DNA of 64,000 nucleotides, taken from assembly GCF_000801105.2 (NCBI RefSeq), contig NC_079517.1, positions 5,270,001 to 5,334,000 of the forward strand. Reading direction: 5' to 3'. This stretch comes from Raphanus sativus. Lineage: Eukaryota; Streptophyta; Magnoliopsida; Brassicales; Brassicaceae. A program made the translations under genes and the position numbers. This document shows, piece after piece, positions 37,621-49,372 of this stretch (position 1 is its first letter; the number at the start of each line of letters is the position of its first letter). The notes under the pieces are model-generated. The model was not told where the DNA came from and ran no database searches. It saw only the letters and a list, made by a program, of their open reading frames with translations.

Positions 37621-39042
37621 TTAGATAGGTATGAGAGAGACCAGTGGGTGATTTGTGATTAAAAGTGTTAAGTGTTGTGTGTGATGGTGAAGCATCTAAG
37701 ATGGTTTATATATAGAGGACAAAGCAGTAACAGATGACCCACCTACCTAAACGCTAAAGAGCGTAATAAATCATCGGCACACAATAAAACTATATTTAAT
37801 ATGGGAATAGTTTGGTGAGTTTGTTACTAACAAGATGCATACTGCCATGATTCTTTACAAGGTGAATTCTGTTATTTACAAAATGTATACAACCGTGATT
37901 CTTAACAAGATGAATTTTGATATTTACAAGATGTATACAACCATGATTCTTTACAAGGTTAGTTTTTTTATTTAGAACATCTGCAACTCATTTCAATTTT
38001 TTTACATCTATAATAACATCTAGAATCAAAAGCTAATTCAACTCATCTATATTTACTTCTCTAAAATAAAGACATGGCCTTCCCCGTTTGTGTAGCCGTG
38101 TCAAGTGCTAGAAGAAACGTTTGCAGAACGGCACCAATTTGTATCAATAATAGCTATCAGAAAAAGTTGATATGCAGAACAAAAGACACTCGCAAGATAA
38201 AGAGAGAATCACTAAACCTTAAATATGATCTTATGTACAAACTAACCATACATTTGGCCACATTATTCATGTAAGCAAATGTATATATTTATAAATAAGT
38301 TAAAAACAAACACCCCTGCAGAGGGGTCAATATCTAGTGATTCTTTACAAGGTGAATTTTGTTATTTAGAATATCTCCAACTCATTTCAATTTTTACATC
38401 TATAATAACATTCAACTCATCTATGTTTACTTCTCTAAAATAAAGATTACTATTATAAAAAATATAGCAATTTATATTTTTTACTTAACAGCAATCTCTG
38501 TGTTTTTACGCAGTATTTTGAGTAATATTATTTTAGAAGAATACATTGAAACATATTTTATCTTTATTTTTAGTTATTTTTTAAATAGTTAAAAACAGAA
38601 CAAATGGTCTTACAAGATGTACACAAGCATGCAGAAATGGACAATAAACCAAGTGTCCTACCATTAGACCATAAGTATCGCACGTCCCCTAACAAGTCCT
38701 TAAGGTGGTTTGACGTGGGTCCTTAACTGTTTGTGGGCCCCACTGATATGTGGCGGCCCACAATTGGTTTATTTTAACTTTTTTTTTTTTGAAAAAAAAA
38801 CAGAAAACGACAAGGAAAAAAAAAAAGTTTAAGAACCCACAGCAATATTGATGCCCTTAGCCCATTGGCTATATCCGTTGGACTATTTCTTTTGTCCACA
38901 AGATTCTCTTATTCATTCAAATAGTTTGAGAAACACCACCAACAAATAATCGTACAAACGATAAACATGCGTTACATAGCTTTTACACAAAAGTCACTAG
39001 CACACTCTGTTTTGGGAGAGAAACAGAGGAGCTCAGGCTTTT
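37621..39042. repeat. Spacer between the MSRA genes with degenerate direct repeats
   Basis: A roughly 50-bp motif (TGATTCTTTACAAGGTGAATT with TATACAACC) recurs three times between 37840 and 37965 and again near 38340. The following CAACTCATTTCAATTT to TCTCTAAAATAAAG segment is also present twice (about 37984-38072 and 38379-38447). Around 38700-38850 a hairpin-like, MITE-style stretch (CCTTAAGGTGGTTTGACG to TTTAAGAACCCACAGC) is seen. Short open frames here are not supported as genes. Confidence 0.5.
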
Positions 39043-40130
39043 TTAGCCGTAGCAGCGGATTGGGTCGGTGCAGCCTTTGGCACAGGACTGCCCGAGGCCG
39101 AACCTTCCACCCTTGGACAGATACTGCTGCTGTTGCTCCTCGGCTCTGTAGAATTTCTTAGCAGGCAAGATCTCAGTCATGATCTTCCTCTCCATTTTTT
39201 CCTGGTGACGCTCAAGTGTCTCGCGGGCTAGTTTCTCCTGCTCCGGTGTGTAGAAGTATATCCCTGATCGGTATCGGGTTCCCACATCATTTCCCTGATT
39301 CACAGTTTAAATCATCACACAAAGTATTCGATCGTAGCTTAAAAATAAGCTATCTATAAAACAGAGTAGTTAAACCAAAGAAGGTTATGTGATAGTAACA
39401 CTTGTCAAGAGAATTTTCAGGATATAAATGGTAAGAAGACTGGTTCGTTACATGTCTATACTAATAATGTCAAACGTTCACATTCGATTTGGTATTGCAC
39501 ATGCCGCATAATTAGAGATACTTGACTATAAGCTGAAGCGTGTAAATGGTAAGCTAATCACATCTAACATCAAAAGCCATGTGCAAGACAAGAAGAAACG
39601 ATCTTAAACATTGTCTTATCTATAACTCCACCAAAGCTTAATCAAGCGGATCCGTAATGCAAACCAACTCAGTTTCAGAACATAAGAACCAAAAAGTCTG
39701 AACCTTTTACAACTTCGGCAATCTCCAAAAGTCAAAAGTTTGACTTTTTGGGATCTCTTTCACAATAACGTACCTGGCGATTCAAGGTGGTGGGATCATG
39801 CCTAGACCAGAACAAATCAAGGAGAGACTCAAAGGTGCAGTCTTTGGGATCATACTGAACCCTAACGACCTCGGCATGTCCCGTGGTTTCAGAACAGACA
39901 TCCTCGTACGAAGGATTGTGGGTGATCCCCTGGGTGTATCCAACCTCTGTATGAGTCACCCCTGGAAGCCTCTGGAACGCCAGCTCCACGCCCCAGAAAC
40001 ATCCGGCGGCGAATTGCGCAAATTGATTTCCCGGCGCCGGAGAGTCATCGTCGTTTCCCTGGGCGATCGGAGAAGGATCCATGCTTCTTTGCCCGCCTGA
40101 TCCTAAACCGAACCTGTTGAGTATGTTCAT
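39043..40130 (-). CDS. PMSR3: Peptide methionine-S-sulfoxide reductase A, PMSR3-like
   Basis: Two exons on the minus strand, 40130-39774 and 39294-39043, give 202 residues, the length I recall for Arabidopsis PMSR3 (At5g07470). I chose the start at [11 protein letters not shown] because it aligns with that protein. An upstream in-frame ATG at 40163 would add 11 residues ([11 protein letters not shown]). The catalytic GCFWG, the [13 protein letters not shown] segment and the C-terminal CTDPIRCYG with its cysteine are all present. It has the same fold and reaction as its neighbour, and the single intron sits at the identical position after LNRQ, so the two are tandem duplicates that predate crucifer radiation. 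Likely cytosolic. Confidence 0.94.
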
Positions 40131-40553
40131 GGAGAATTTTTCTACAGGAGGAAGAGAGGACACGAGGTAGAATTAGAATTTAGACAGAGAGACAGCGAAA
40201 CGGAACACGCGTCTTCTTCTTGTGAGGCGCGATTGCGTTTTAGTGGTGGTCACGATTAGAGTTTGGCGACTGTATATATGCTTCCTTATCCGCTAAACCG
40301 AACCAAATAAAATTGAAACAAGTTTATGTTTGTACATCGATTGATTCTATTCTATTTATCCAAATAGAAAAAAGTATTTAGAAATGAAAATAAAATTAAT
40401 GTATAGAGTATATGTAATCCAACTAGTATTTTTATTCGAAATTACACCAAACCAAACCAAAGTTTCACAAAATCGAACAAAAACATTTCGGTTTTTATTT
40501 GGTCTTCTTCAAAACCAAAGCAAGCGAACCGAATATTCACACTTGCATCAATA

Positions 40554-42690
40554 CAGGGAGTCAGAGTAGCGAGGGGGTGCCCGAGAGTCAGTCATCTGCT
40601 CTTTGCAGATGACACAATGTTTTTTTGCTTGGCCTCTGTCCCTAACTGCGAGAATCTGCTGAAGATCATCAAAGACTATGAACGAGCTTCTGGCCAGATG
40701 ATCAACAAAACCAAGTCTTCCATTACGTTCTCAAGCAAGACTCCACCTGAGATCAGAGATAATGCTAAGTTAATCCTAAGAATCACAAAAGAAGGAGGAC
40801 TAGGCAAGTATTTAGGCTTGCCAGAACACTTTGGAAGAAGAAAAAAGGATTTATTCACCTCCATTGTGGATAGAATCAGGCAGAGAGCAATCAGCTGGTC
40901 TTCGAAGAAGCTCTCTCGGGCTGGGAAACTCACGATGCTCAAGTCTGTACTGAGTGCCATTCCAACCTACACGATGACATGTTTTCAAATTCCAGTTAGC
41001 TTGTGTAAAAGGATCCAATCGGTGCTAACGAGGTTTTGGTGGGATGGTAACGACGAAAAGAAAAAGATTTGCTGGGTCTCATGGGATCGTCTAACAGCAC
41101 CTAAGAGTATGGGAGGACTAGGATTAAGAGACATCCAAACTTTCAATCAAGCTCTCCTAGCTAAACTAGCATGGCGGCTTCTTACAGTACCAGATTGTCT
41201 ACTAACAAGAATACTCTTAGGAAAATATTGCCATGGGAAGCACTTTCTAGATGTGGCAGCTTCTCAGGCTTGTTCTCATGGATGGAGAGGAATCCTATTC
41301 GGTCGAGACCTCCTAACTGCTAATCTTGGGAAAGCAGTGGGGAATGGACAAACTATACGAATCTGGAAAGATGCTTGGATATCACTCGAGAGAGTGGAGA
41401 GACCTATAGGACCCATCAAAGAATCGGATCTAGACCTCACTGTCTCAGACCTCCTAACGGATGACCTACTATGGAATAGCAGTAGGATACAAGAGATCTT
41501 ACCTACCTACTTGCCGCAGATTCTTTGCCTCCAACCTAGCCGAAAAGGCGGGCCAGACTCCTACATTTGGTATCCTACGCCATCGGGGGTATACTCCACG
41601 AAGTCTGGGTACCGTACAGCGACTACTCCCTGCACTGGAACAAGATTAGCACCACAAGATGAAGAGTTCCACTGGATAAAGGATGTGTGGTCCGGGAAAT
41701 TCTCACCTAAGATGAGAGCTTTCTTGTGGACGATTATCCAGAATGCATTGCCCCTTGGAGTTAACCTGCAGAAACGAGGACTGGTATCAGCTTCAAATTG
41801 CCTAAAGTGTAATGCCCTGGAGGATAACACACATCTGTTCTTTACCTGTCCGTTTGCTGTAAAAGTATGGCAATGCGTTCCCCTAAAACAAGCAGTTCAC
41901 ATAGCTGCAAGCGCTACCTTCAAAGATATGGTGGTGGCTTTTCGGTCAGTCGTCTGTCTCCCACCGTCGGGCTTTTCCTTGAACATTCTACCGTGGATAT
42001 GCTGGGCGATTTGGATAACCAGAAACGCTCTGGTCTTCGAAGACAAAAGCTACAGTCCTGAGGAAACAGCCATAAAAGGTCTTAAATTAGCAAAAGAATG
42101 GCTAGAGGCGCAACAGAAATCGATGAAAAGCGGAGACATACTATCGATACCACGCAACACCAGACGCCGAGAGATCGTAGGAACGACCTCACCCTCCACA
42201 ATCATCTGCCATACGGATGCAGCTTGGGATTCGAGAAAGAAGAGGGCAGGGTTTGGCTGGAGTTTCTCAGGTCCGTCCCTACCGGCTTCATTACAGGAAT
42301 CGACGACCCAGGATTTTGTATCATCACCCCTCATCGCAGAAGCCATGGCACTCCGATCGGCTATCTGCATGGCGCTGACTCTTGGTTTCTCAAACCTTCA
42401 AGTCCGCTCCGACAACTCAACGCTCATCCGAGCGATTGCTGGCAAATCTCAGTCTAAAGAAATCATCGGAATCGTGTGTGATATCCGATCGATCTCCTCT
42501 GAATTCGCATCTATTTCTTTTTCTCTTATCTCTCGATCGGAAAACTCTATCGCCGATGAGGCAGCAAAGTCGTCTCTGCGTCTTGCTTGCTTAGTGTAAC
42601 TGGACCTCTGGTAATGGGCCATGCTTTGGGCCTATTACCCTTTTCATTTTAGTTAATGAAAATCTGAAGTGACAAAAAAAAAAAAAAACA
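40554..42690 (+). mobile_element. LINE fragment: RT tail, zinc-binding and RNase H domains
   Basis: A 660-codon open frame (40617-42599) continues a reading frame that can be followed back to about 40554 (QGVRVARGCPRVSHLLFADD). It begins just before the reverse-transcriptase active-site FADD, so most of the RT and all of the endonuclease are missing. It then encodes the RT C-terminus ([16 protein letters not shown]), the zinc-binding domain (CLKCNALEDNTHLFFTC) and an RNase H-like domain (CHTDAAWDS, SLISRSENSIADEAA). It ends with poly-A at about 42675-42689. The frame is uninterrupted, so the insertion is fairly recent. I could not find a long target duplication. Confidence 0.9.
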
Positions 42691-42724
42691 GGGGAAACAT
42701 GTGTTTATACTGAAAACTCTTATT

Positions 42725-45481
42725 TTAGTTGTTACTCAATATATAACTATACAAGTCCACAACAATGGAAAAGCAAAAAATCATCAGATATACAAAACTC
42801 CATATACTAACCCTCGGACCGTAACCCCCAAAACGAGGAGCCGAGCTAGCAACGCCGGTAGCAGGATTATTCTTCTTAGAAGACGGTTGAAGAATTCCTG
42901 CTGGAGCAGCTCCGGGAGCTCCCACAGGGGCCGGAGATGGGCCATTGCCTTCGACATTGACTTGTAGCTTCATACCAGCGAAGCAATGGAGCCGGTTACC
43001 GCAGACAAAGAACCTGTCACCCGGTTTGGACAGAGCTACGGTCGTGTTCCCATTTGTGAACGTACGGATCGGTTCGGTAGTGTTGCAGCTTTGGAATTTG
43101 TCTTTCGCCACTTCGTACACACTATGCGTCGATGAGTATTGGAACACTTGCATTCATAGATAAATTCAAGAAATTATAATTAGACTTGATGCTTTACATA
43201 AGTCAATTCAATTATGTAGCAATCATGAAACCATGAAAAGGGTATTACAATGACGGAATCGCTAGCTTGGTTGAAAATAACTAGGTAGCGCGGGATTTTT
43301 TTTTACTAATTTTCTAGTTTGATAATTAATATTTGTTTCAATTGAATGTTATTAATATTTTTGTGAAATTTGTAATTAGTAAATATTTATTGAATTTGTC
43401 TTCTCTAATATTAAGGACTTTTGTATTTGTTTAGTTGTTGTTTGTTATATTTAACTTGGTGTATGTTGTGTAGAGGATTTTTAACTCGAACCAATTTTTT
43501 ATCTTCTGTAAACTAAATCAACCACACACATTAATAACTTAACATATGTTTTCCTTTCTGTACTTGATGCCAGGTATCAATAGAATTTGCTTAAAGGGTC
43601 AATTGCTTTCTTGGGATCGAAGTCTACAAATCACGCATTGATATGATATTAAGTTACTTAACTCCACTCTTAAGAAGCTTTGAAATATTGATAAAGCCAC
43701 ATTTGTATACGAAAAAATTACATGGTAAGACACTTTATCACTTTGTATACATATCTAGTCTCTATATACAACCTCTGAAGCTTGTATGTGGCTTCAATAA
43801 AGCCAAGTTTCTCCAACATCACTAAACATTGTAATTGCTATAGTTTCATAAGAAAAAAACATCTTATTGCTATAAGAATACATATTAGTAATATGGTATT
43901 ACATAGAATACCGCAAGAACTTTCATATGTCAAAATCATCATCATCATCATCATCATCATCTAAACATACTTGAATATTTGGAAGATAGTTCCATACCTT
44001 CAATCCTAGATAATTCTAAACAATTTTCGGTCACAGCCTCTTGGAACAGGAATTTAGAACATAAGTCGTCAACAATAGAAAAAAACCCAAACTTTTAAAA
44101 GAAATAAAAACATTAAGTAAGAAAGAAACAAAAAGTTTTCATGGTAGTCTCAGATCAAGAAACAGTTCTATAAACATGAAACGTAATGAAAAATAATCAT
44201 AGAAGAAAAATAAGAAGAAGCAAAAGGGAACCAGATTTTATCAAAAAAAAAAAATTAAAAAATTTATCAAAAAGCAAAAAGGAACCAGATTTTATCAAAA
44301 AAAAAAAATTAAAAAATTTTATCAAAAAGCAAAAGGGAACCAGATCTTATGTCACACACTCATAGTTTTTTTTTCTCAAGTCCTCTTACGTGCCATAGAA
44401 GGTGGATTCCCATCAAACAAGTCACCAATGTAAGTCTCAATATCTTCAGGCTGATACTTAACATACTTATCACTATGCCTCCCAGAGTCAATATGCTGCT
44501 TATACCTCCCAACGTTACCCCCATGCGACGAGGTTTGTATACGGATAACAAAGAAGAGAAGGCGGAACTGTCGCCGGAGAAGAGAGTGGTGAGGATCGCT
44601 GAACTCATCAACTCCTTGGGTCCTGAAACTCCTGAGAAGCTACGGGTTCACAGACTCCCAAATCTCCCTGAATGTCCCTGTTCTGAGAGAGAGCTTGGAG
44701 TGCCTCAGAATCTGTTGCTTAATCTGCTGATCTCAAAAGCTAAACCAGTCTGCGGGAAAGAGAGATTCGAGGAGTGGGTGAAGAAGATCGTTGCCATGGG
44801 GTTTGATCCGACGTCTAAAAGGTTCAATTCACGTTTTCTAAAGTTCTTCAGCCTTGTCTCCTAATTTGTTTCTTCCCCATATGATTGTTGATTATCGATT
44901 TCATATGATAGATTGAACAACACATCTGATTTGGTCAAATTGAAAGAGGAAGGGAGGGGGAGATCCAAGGAGAGATTGATAATGTCGAGAGAGTAGAAAG
45001 GGGATATTGTGATTTTTAATGAAATTTTACTTTTTTACCGATAATGTCAATGGCGAGAAAGGATGAGAGAAAGCTGAGATGGAGAAACAAAATGTTGTGA
45101 CTGGTGTTTCTAGTTTTTTCATTTATTGACATGCCACTCTCATATTTATTTTCAAGTCTCATGTGTCAACATATGGAGAGAACCATATGCTTCATTACTG
45201 TGTGGATTCGGGGAATTGTGAAAACAAAATAATAATGATAATGACTACGTGTGTTTTAGATGGTCGATTGGATGCAAATATTAAAATGAGTGTAGGTGTG
45301 TTTGATACTTACTTAAAACATCACCAATAGAGAATCTCTTGCCTAAAGTCCAAGATTCAAGATCGGAGCTTATGTCCCAACCGGAGGTGTCTCCCACAAA
45401 GTATGTCGTTGCACTGCATCTTCTTGTCACTGAAATCCCAAAGATGATGCAGAAATAGAAAAGAAATAGCATCGTCGACAT
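42725..45481 (-). CDS. Plantacyanin/uclacyanin-like cupredoxin (At5g07475-type)
   Basis: Two exons on the minus strand, 45481-45313 and 43146-42725, join in phase 1 across a 2.2-kb intron to give 196 residues. A signal peptide (MLFLFYFCIIFGISVTRRCSA) is followed by a phytocyanin domain (TYFVGDTSGWDI...). The type 1 copper ligands are all visible: His in SSTHSVY, Cys in FFVCGN, His in RLHCF, and Met in FAGMKL; paired cysteines form the domain disulfide. A short Pro/Ala spacer and a hydrophobic C-terminus (SFVYLMIFCFSIVVDL) suggest a GPI-anchored or membrane-tethered apoplastic protein. The precise electron-transfer partner is unknown. The LINE upstream in coordinates ends only about 35 bp from its stop codon, in its 3' untranslated region. 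Confidence 0.9.
43936..43962. repeat. ATC trinucleotide microsatellite in cupredoxin intron
   Basis: An uninterrupted run of about nine ATC/TCA units (ATCATCATC...) within the large cupredoxin intron. Confidence 0.8.
44219..44345. repeat. Tandem repeat, about 54-bp unit, roughly 2.3 copies
   Basis: GCAAAAGGGAACCAGATTTT followed by ATCAAAAAAAAAAAATTAAA is repeated in direct orientation, and a third partial unit ends at GGGAACCAGATCTT. It lies directly beside the gene-fragment patch in the same intron. Confidence 0.8.
44376..44520 (-). pseudogene. Captured 3' gene fragment, identity unknown
   Basis: On the minus strand the sequence reads as the very end of a protein: GRYKQHIDSGRHSDKY, then VKYQPEDIETYIGDLFDG, then NPPSMARKRT and a stop (TGA at 44376-44378). 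The codon-like composition and amino-acid texture are those of a real conserved gene, but no start, upstream exon or continuation is visible. It sits inside the intron of the cupredoxin gene, on the same strand. I do not recognise the parent gene. Confidence 0.5.
44503..44864 (+). pseudogene. Captured gene fragment(s), mTERF-like in part
   Basis: On the plus strand an open frame continues with LSPEKRVVRIAELINSLG, then ELGVPQNLLLNLLISKAKPV, then CGKERFEEWVKKIVAMGFDP. The last part strongly recalls plant mitochondrial/chloroplast transcription termination factor (mTERF) family proteins, where a repeat ends in MGFDPTS. The first part does not resemble mTERF, so at least two sources may be joined. 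The frame ends soon after in FLKFFSLVS. There is no promoter or intact gene, and the orientation opposes that of the host cupredoxin gene. It looks like transposon-captured exon debris. Confidence 0.45.
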
Positions 45482-45489
45482 CTTCTCGA

Positions 45490-48136
45490 GAACTCACCCA
45501 ACTATATGTTTTTCAATAAGCTGAGGTTTTGTTTTCGTGTATTGTTATTCTTTTATAGATGCATGTAGGTGTGACTGTAAATATATGTTTGTATAGGGTA
45601 TAAGTTATATAAGGCTGCTCATAGGTGGATAGCCTAATATCACAACCACCATAACATATATGATCTGCTTTGTTACCTGGCCTTTCTTTGCATTTTATTT
45701 TCTTAACGATGTTTTCGTGTTTCATAATTCATAGGATGTTTGTGTTGTTAGGTAAATTCCACAACCCTAAATGGCTAAATCTTTATGATGGCATTGGACA
45801 AGTAGTTCAAACTGAACATGCTAGAAAACAGCTATGCCAAATATAAAACAACTAATAACGAAAAAAAAAATCAACTAGTGGTCTTAAGCCAAAAAGAGTA
45901 AAATTATATAATTATCACAGGTTAAGTACTATAATGTATGTTTATTAATTATTATGCACGATTTCTCATCTTTTGGAAACACTAGCTTGGGCGTAGAATT
46001 TGTATTGAATTGGGGTGTTGAACTTCTCGCGTAATCGGGAGTGTTTCTCTTAACCAAACACACCTAACATTCCAGAGAATCGCTCATATGTAACTCCTTT
46101 CAAATGCATAAAATGAAAACCAAACTATTGGTTTTTAGTATAAAAATAATAATATAGTCGAGGTTTTTACAACAACTACGAGAAAGCAATTGTTTTGTCC
46201 TAAAATATAATTTCTAATTTTATAATAGGATAACCAACTTTTTGTATTTGCAAGTTTTATCTACTGATTGTGAAGTTATAGAAACTTAATGTGTATACGG
46301 TGTACACAAAAAAGGAAGTTCATGTGTATACAAACTTCTAAATTTACTAAAATAAAATATTACTAGAATCACCCTTTAAAGATTATTTTCTTTTGATACT
46401 AGCTAGTTGTTTAATGTGTTATTATGTAATTTTAGATAATTGTGATAAGTAACTGTTTTAAATTACTTTTCTATCATATGATCTTTTGATGTCGTCAGTG
46501 ACATCGGACATACTTTTGGTCTTTATATAGGGGTAGAGCATGATTAATGGAGGTTTTTAGGATAGAATTTTTAGCGGAATATAAGAAACCGTTTTTTAAC
46601 TTTTAACTAAAAAAATTAAAAATTATTTTTTAAATAAGATATTTATGGACGATAAAATGAGTGTACCGTACCAGTTGGTTAACAATGAAAATCTGGCTCG
46701 GTGTGAGAGCAGCTTTAATGATTTTCTTGTCAAGAATGCCATCTCTCAAGAGGAAAGGTTGACACTCTTAGAATCAAGGACTGATCGGGCTAGTTACACA
46801 AAAAAAAGGACTGATCGGGTTAAAAAAAAGGACGGATCGAGTTATAGCACGTTGGTCAAGTGTAACAGGAAGACAGACTAGTTTTGTATGGTACGCGGTC
46901 GATATGACACAGTTCCTGTTCTCGTTCCTTAGCCTGTGTGATAACGTGGACATGTACAGAGAGCAGAGGCATGCAACATATATATGTGTGTGTGTGTGAC
47001 ATCAAAGCCTTTTACATGAAAAATTGATTTAACTTATTGTATATATTAGTGAGTTTGGGAATAGGGAAATATATGCATTCCTTGACTTATATATATAATT
47101 AAGCATTTCCTTCCCTATTCCCAAACTCACTGATACTGAAATATATGCAAGCGTCTAACTGTATCTCCCTGTCGAACAGACTTAAAGCTATTTTACATGA
47201 AAATTTGATTTTCATACTTTTGGGTTAGTTTGGAATCAATAACAAAAAATAGTAAATAATGTAATATCATGAAACGATTAAAAGAATTTTAAAACTGACG
47301 ACGCTGCATATATTTGACGTTTTTCGAAAAGAACAAACAAAACGACGTTGCATATATAAGTACTAATTTTAATTGCTTATAACAAACCGTCGATTTATAG
47401 AATCTACTATGTAAATCAATGAAAGTGAATATCCAGAAGAAGAGAAAATAATTAAAATGACTTTATTAATTAGCAAAAATAAATTAAGCTTTTTAAAAAA
47501 ATAATAATAATAATAAATTAAGCTACTTTTTGGTGGGAACAAGCTAATTCCTGTGGTATCTTCTCCTACTTAAATGTGATTTCTTTTACAAACGACTATA
47601 AAATATAACTTATGGAAAACCTCCAAAATATTTCTCAGCCAACCTCCAAAATATTTCTCAACCTACCAAGTTTGCAAAACAGAAACGGCTGTCGAGGATA
47701 TAAAGGATGTCTCTCAACACCTGTGCCAGATGGTGCTCCTCTCCTCTTTATTATTATAAGTTCATCTGATTATCATTTACACGTGTCCCTTCACATGCAA
47801 TTTTAACTACTCGTGTGATGTTTTTCACTCTTACCATATATACTGATAACTTATTACTCACGGTTCAACAACACCAAAATCAGAACACCACTGCCAAATA
47901 TTTAAATTATATTCGATATCATCTTAATGTACATAATTTTTAGACGTATTTGAACAGATTATCGAAACCGTTTCTTTAACCCTCTTCCGTTGCTGACTCG
48001 CCGTTAAAAGATTCTTCCACAGTACATATGTTCATGTCACAAAAACTAACTGCAACGTTAATGGGTTTGGCATTTTTCATATCAAAAACTTTACAGAGGG
48101 TAAAACCATTAAAAATATTCTCATCATTTCGTTTTT
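45490..48136. other. AT-rich spacer between cupredoxin and PEI1
   Basis: The cupredoxin promoter lies at its left end. Around 46538-46625 a stretch (GAGCATGATTAATGGAGG, GCGGAATATAAGAAACC, TTTTAACTAAAAAAATT) resembles the MITE in RBOHA intron 5. A 78-codon frame at 46645-46881 has no recognisable features and is probably chance. A perfect foldback is listed separately. No gene can be supported; the neighbours At5g07480 and At5g07490 seem absent here. Confidence 0.5.
47048..47131. repeat. Perfect 21-bp foldback with 42-nt loop
   Basis: AGTGAGTTTGGGAATAGGGAA (47048-47068) is the exact reverse complement of 47111-47131, and pairing extends with a mismatch on the outside (TATT/GATA). The loop is AT-rich. 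It could be a small MITE relic or the stem of a small-RNA precursor; there is no transcription evidence. Confidence 0.75.
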
Positions 48137-48140
48137 CCAT

Positions 48141-48150
48141 CTATAAAATC
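48141..48150 (+). promoter_or_regulatory. TATA box of PEI1
   Basis: CTATAAAATC lies about 120 bp before the ATG at 48261, in a normal position for a plant core promoter. Confidence 0.6.
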
Positions 48151-48260
48151 CCGTTTCAGTTTCCTAAGTTTTAAATATTTTTCCTATGATGAAATCTCAA
48201 TAGTTTTTTTTTCCTTTCTGAAATTTATATGCATTAGCCCCAAAAAAATTCTTCGAGAAA

Positions 48261-49001
48261 ATGTTGAAGAGTGTAAACCCCATGACATTCTACGACATCG
48301 GGGAGCAGCAGTTTCCTACTTTGGGGTACATCGTTAGCAAACCTGGCAATGCAGGAGCCTACGAGATCGACCCTCCTCTCCCGACCGTCGACGATGTGAT
48401 CTACAGTTCAGATGAGTTCCGCATGTACGCTTACAAGATCAAACGTTGTCCTCGGACTCGCAGCCACGACTGGACGGAATGTCCATACGCTCACCGTGGC
48501 GAAAAAGCCACTCGCCGTGACCCTCGCCGTTACAGTTACTGCGCCGTCGCATGTCCGGCTTTCCGAAACGGTGCATGTCACCGTGGAGACACATGCGAAT
48601 TCGCACACGGTGTGTTCGAGTACTGGCTCCACCCGGCGCGTTACCGTACACGCGCATGCAATGCCGGGAACATGTGCCAGAGGAAAGTGTGCTTCTTTGC
48701 CCATGCGCCCGAGCAGCTCCGGCAGTCTGAGGGAAAACATAGGTGCAGGTATGCGTATAGACCGGTGAGGACGTCGGGGGCAAGAGGCACAAACGGCGAT
48801 GGAGTGGGGATAAGACAAGACGGTGAAGACTTTGACACGTGGCAGTCTCCGGTGAAAAGCGGGGAAAGTGATTTAGATATAAACGAGGAGAGACTGTTGA
48901 AGTGTTGGAGTGGGATGAGCATTGTGGATGATCATTATGAGCCATCCGATTTGGATTTAAATTTGTCACATATTGATTGGATCTCAGAGTTGGTCGATTA
49001 A
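48261..49001 (+). CDS. PEI1: Arginine-rich tandem CCCH zinc-finger protein PEI1
   Basis: The intronless frame gives 246 residues, against about 245 for Arabidopsis PEI1 (At5g07500). The plant RR-TZF layout is complete: an arginine-rich finger region ([35 protein letters not shown]), then finger one ([19 protein letters not shown]) and finger two ([18 protein letters not shown]). Such proteins bind RNA and shuttle to cytoplasmic granules; PEI1 is an embryo-specific factor needed for the globular-to-heart transition. The C-terminus is acidic with SDLDLNLSH, which resembles an EAR-type DLNL motif. The start follows the A-rich leader, and the leading [19 protein letters not shown] aligns with PEI1. 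High GC content contrasts with the surroundings. Confidence 0.95.
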   Translation: MLKSVNPMTFYDIGEQQFPTLGYIVSKPGNAGAYEIDPPLPTVDDVIYSSDEFRMYAYKIKRCPRTRSHDWTECPYAHRGEKATRRDPRRYSYCAVACPAFRNGACHRGDTCEFAHGVFEYWLHPARYRTRACNAGNMCQRKVCFFAHAPEQLRQSEGKHRCRYAYRPVRTSGARGTNGDGVGIRQDGEDFDTWQSPVKSGESDLDINEERLLKCWSGMSIVDDHYEPSDLDLNLSHIDWISELVD

Positions 49002-49372
49002 ATATGTATAAAAGACCAATGAATAAAGTGGATTTTGTTATAATCCAGTCGAGTCGAGGATACAAGACCAAGACGAGATATGAGAGATCTTGATATCATG
49101 ACATGTATATGGTATAAATCCAGTTGTAAGGATTACTTGTAATGTCGCAAAAAGAGTTATTTCTCCAAGCATGTAAACTGATTCTTGATCTTCTTTACTC
49201 TGTCTTATTAGAGCTCAGGAAATTATCCATATATATATGTAGCCACATATTTTTCACCATTACATAAAATGTATTAATAAAAAGACTTTTTCCTTTTAGT
49301 TTGATAAAACTATTAAGTTATACACAATTAGAATATATGCTATATGTTTGGACCATGCTCGGCTAATCTCCC

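Noticed and set aside
40617..42599. 660-codon frame as a host gene
   Set aside because: FADD-type RT, zinc-binding and RNase H-like motifs and a terminal poly-A mark it as a LINE fragment.
46645..46881. 78-codon plus-strand frame beginning MDDKMSVPYQ
   Set aside because: No promoter, no homology I recognise, and a short internal repeat (TDRASYTKKRTDRV); probably chance.
48439..49071. 210-codon and 136-codon frames antisense to PEI1
   Set aside because: They overlap the zinc-finger gene, whose motifs and length are decisive; high GC content keeps the other frames open.
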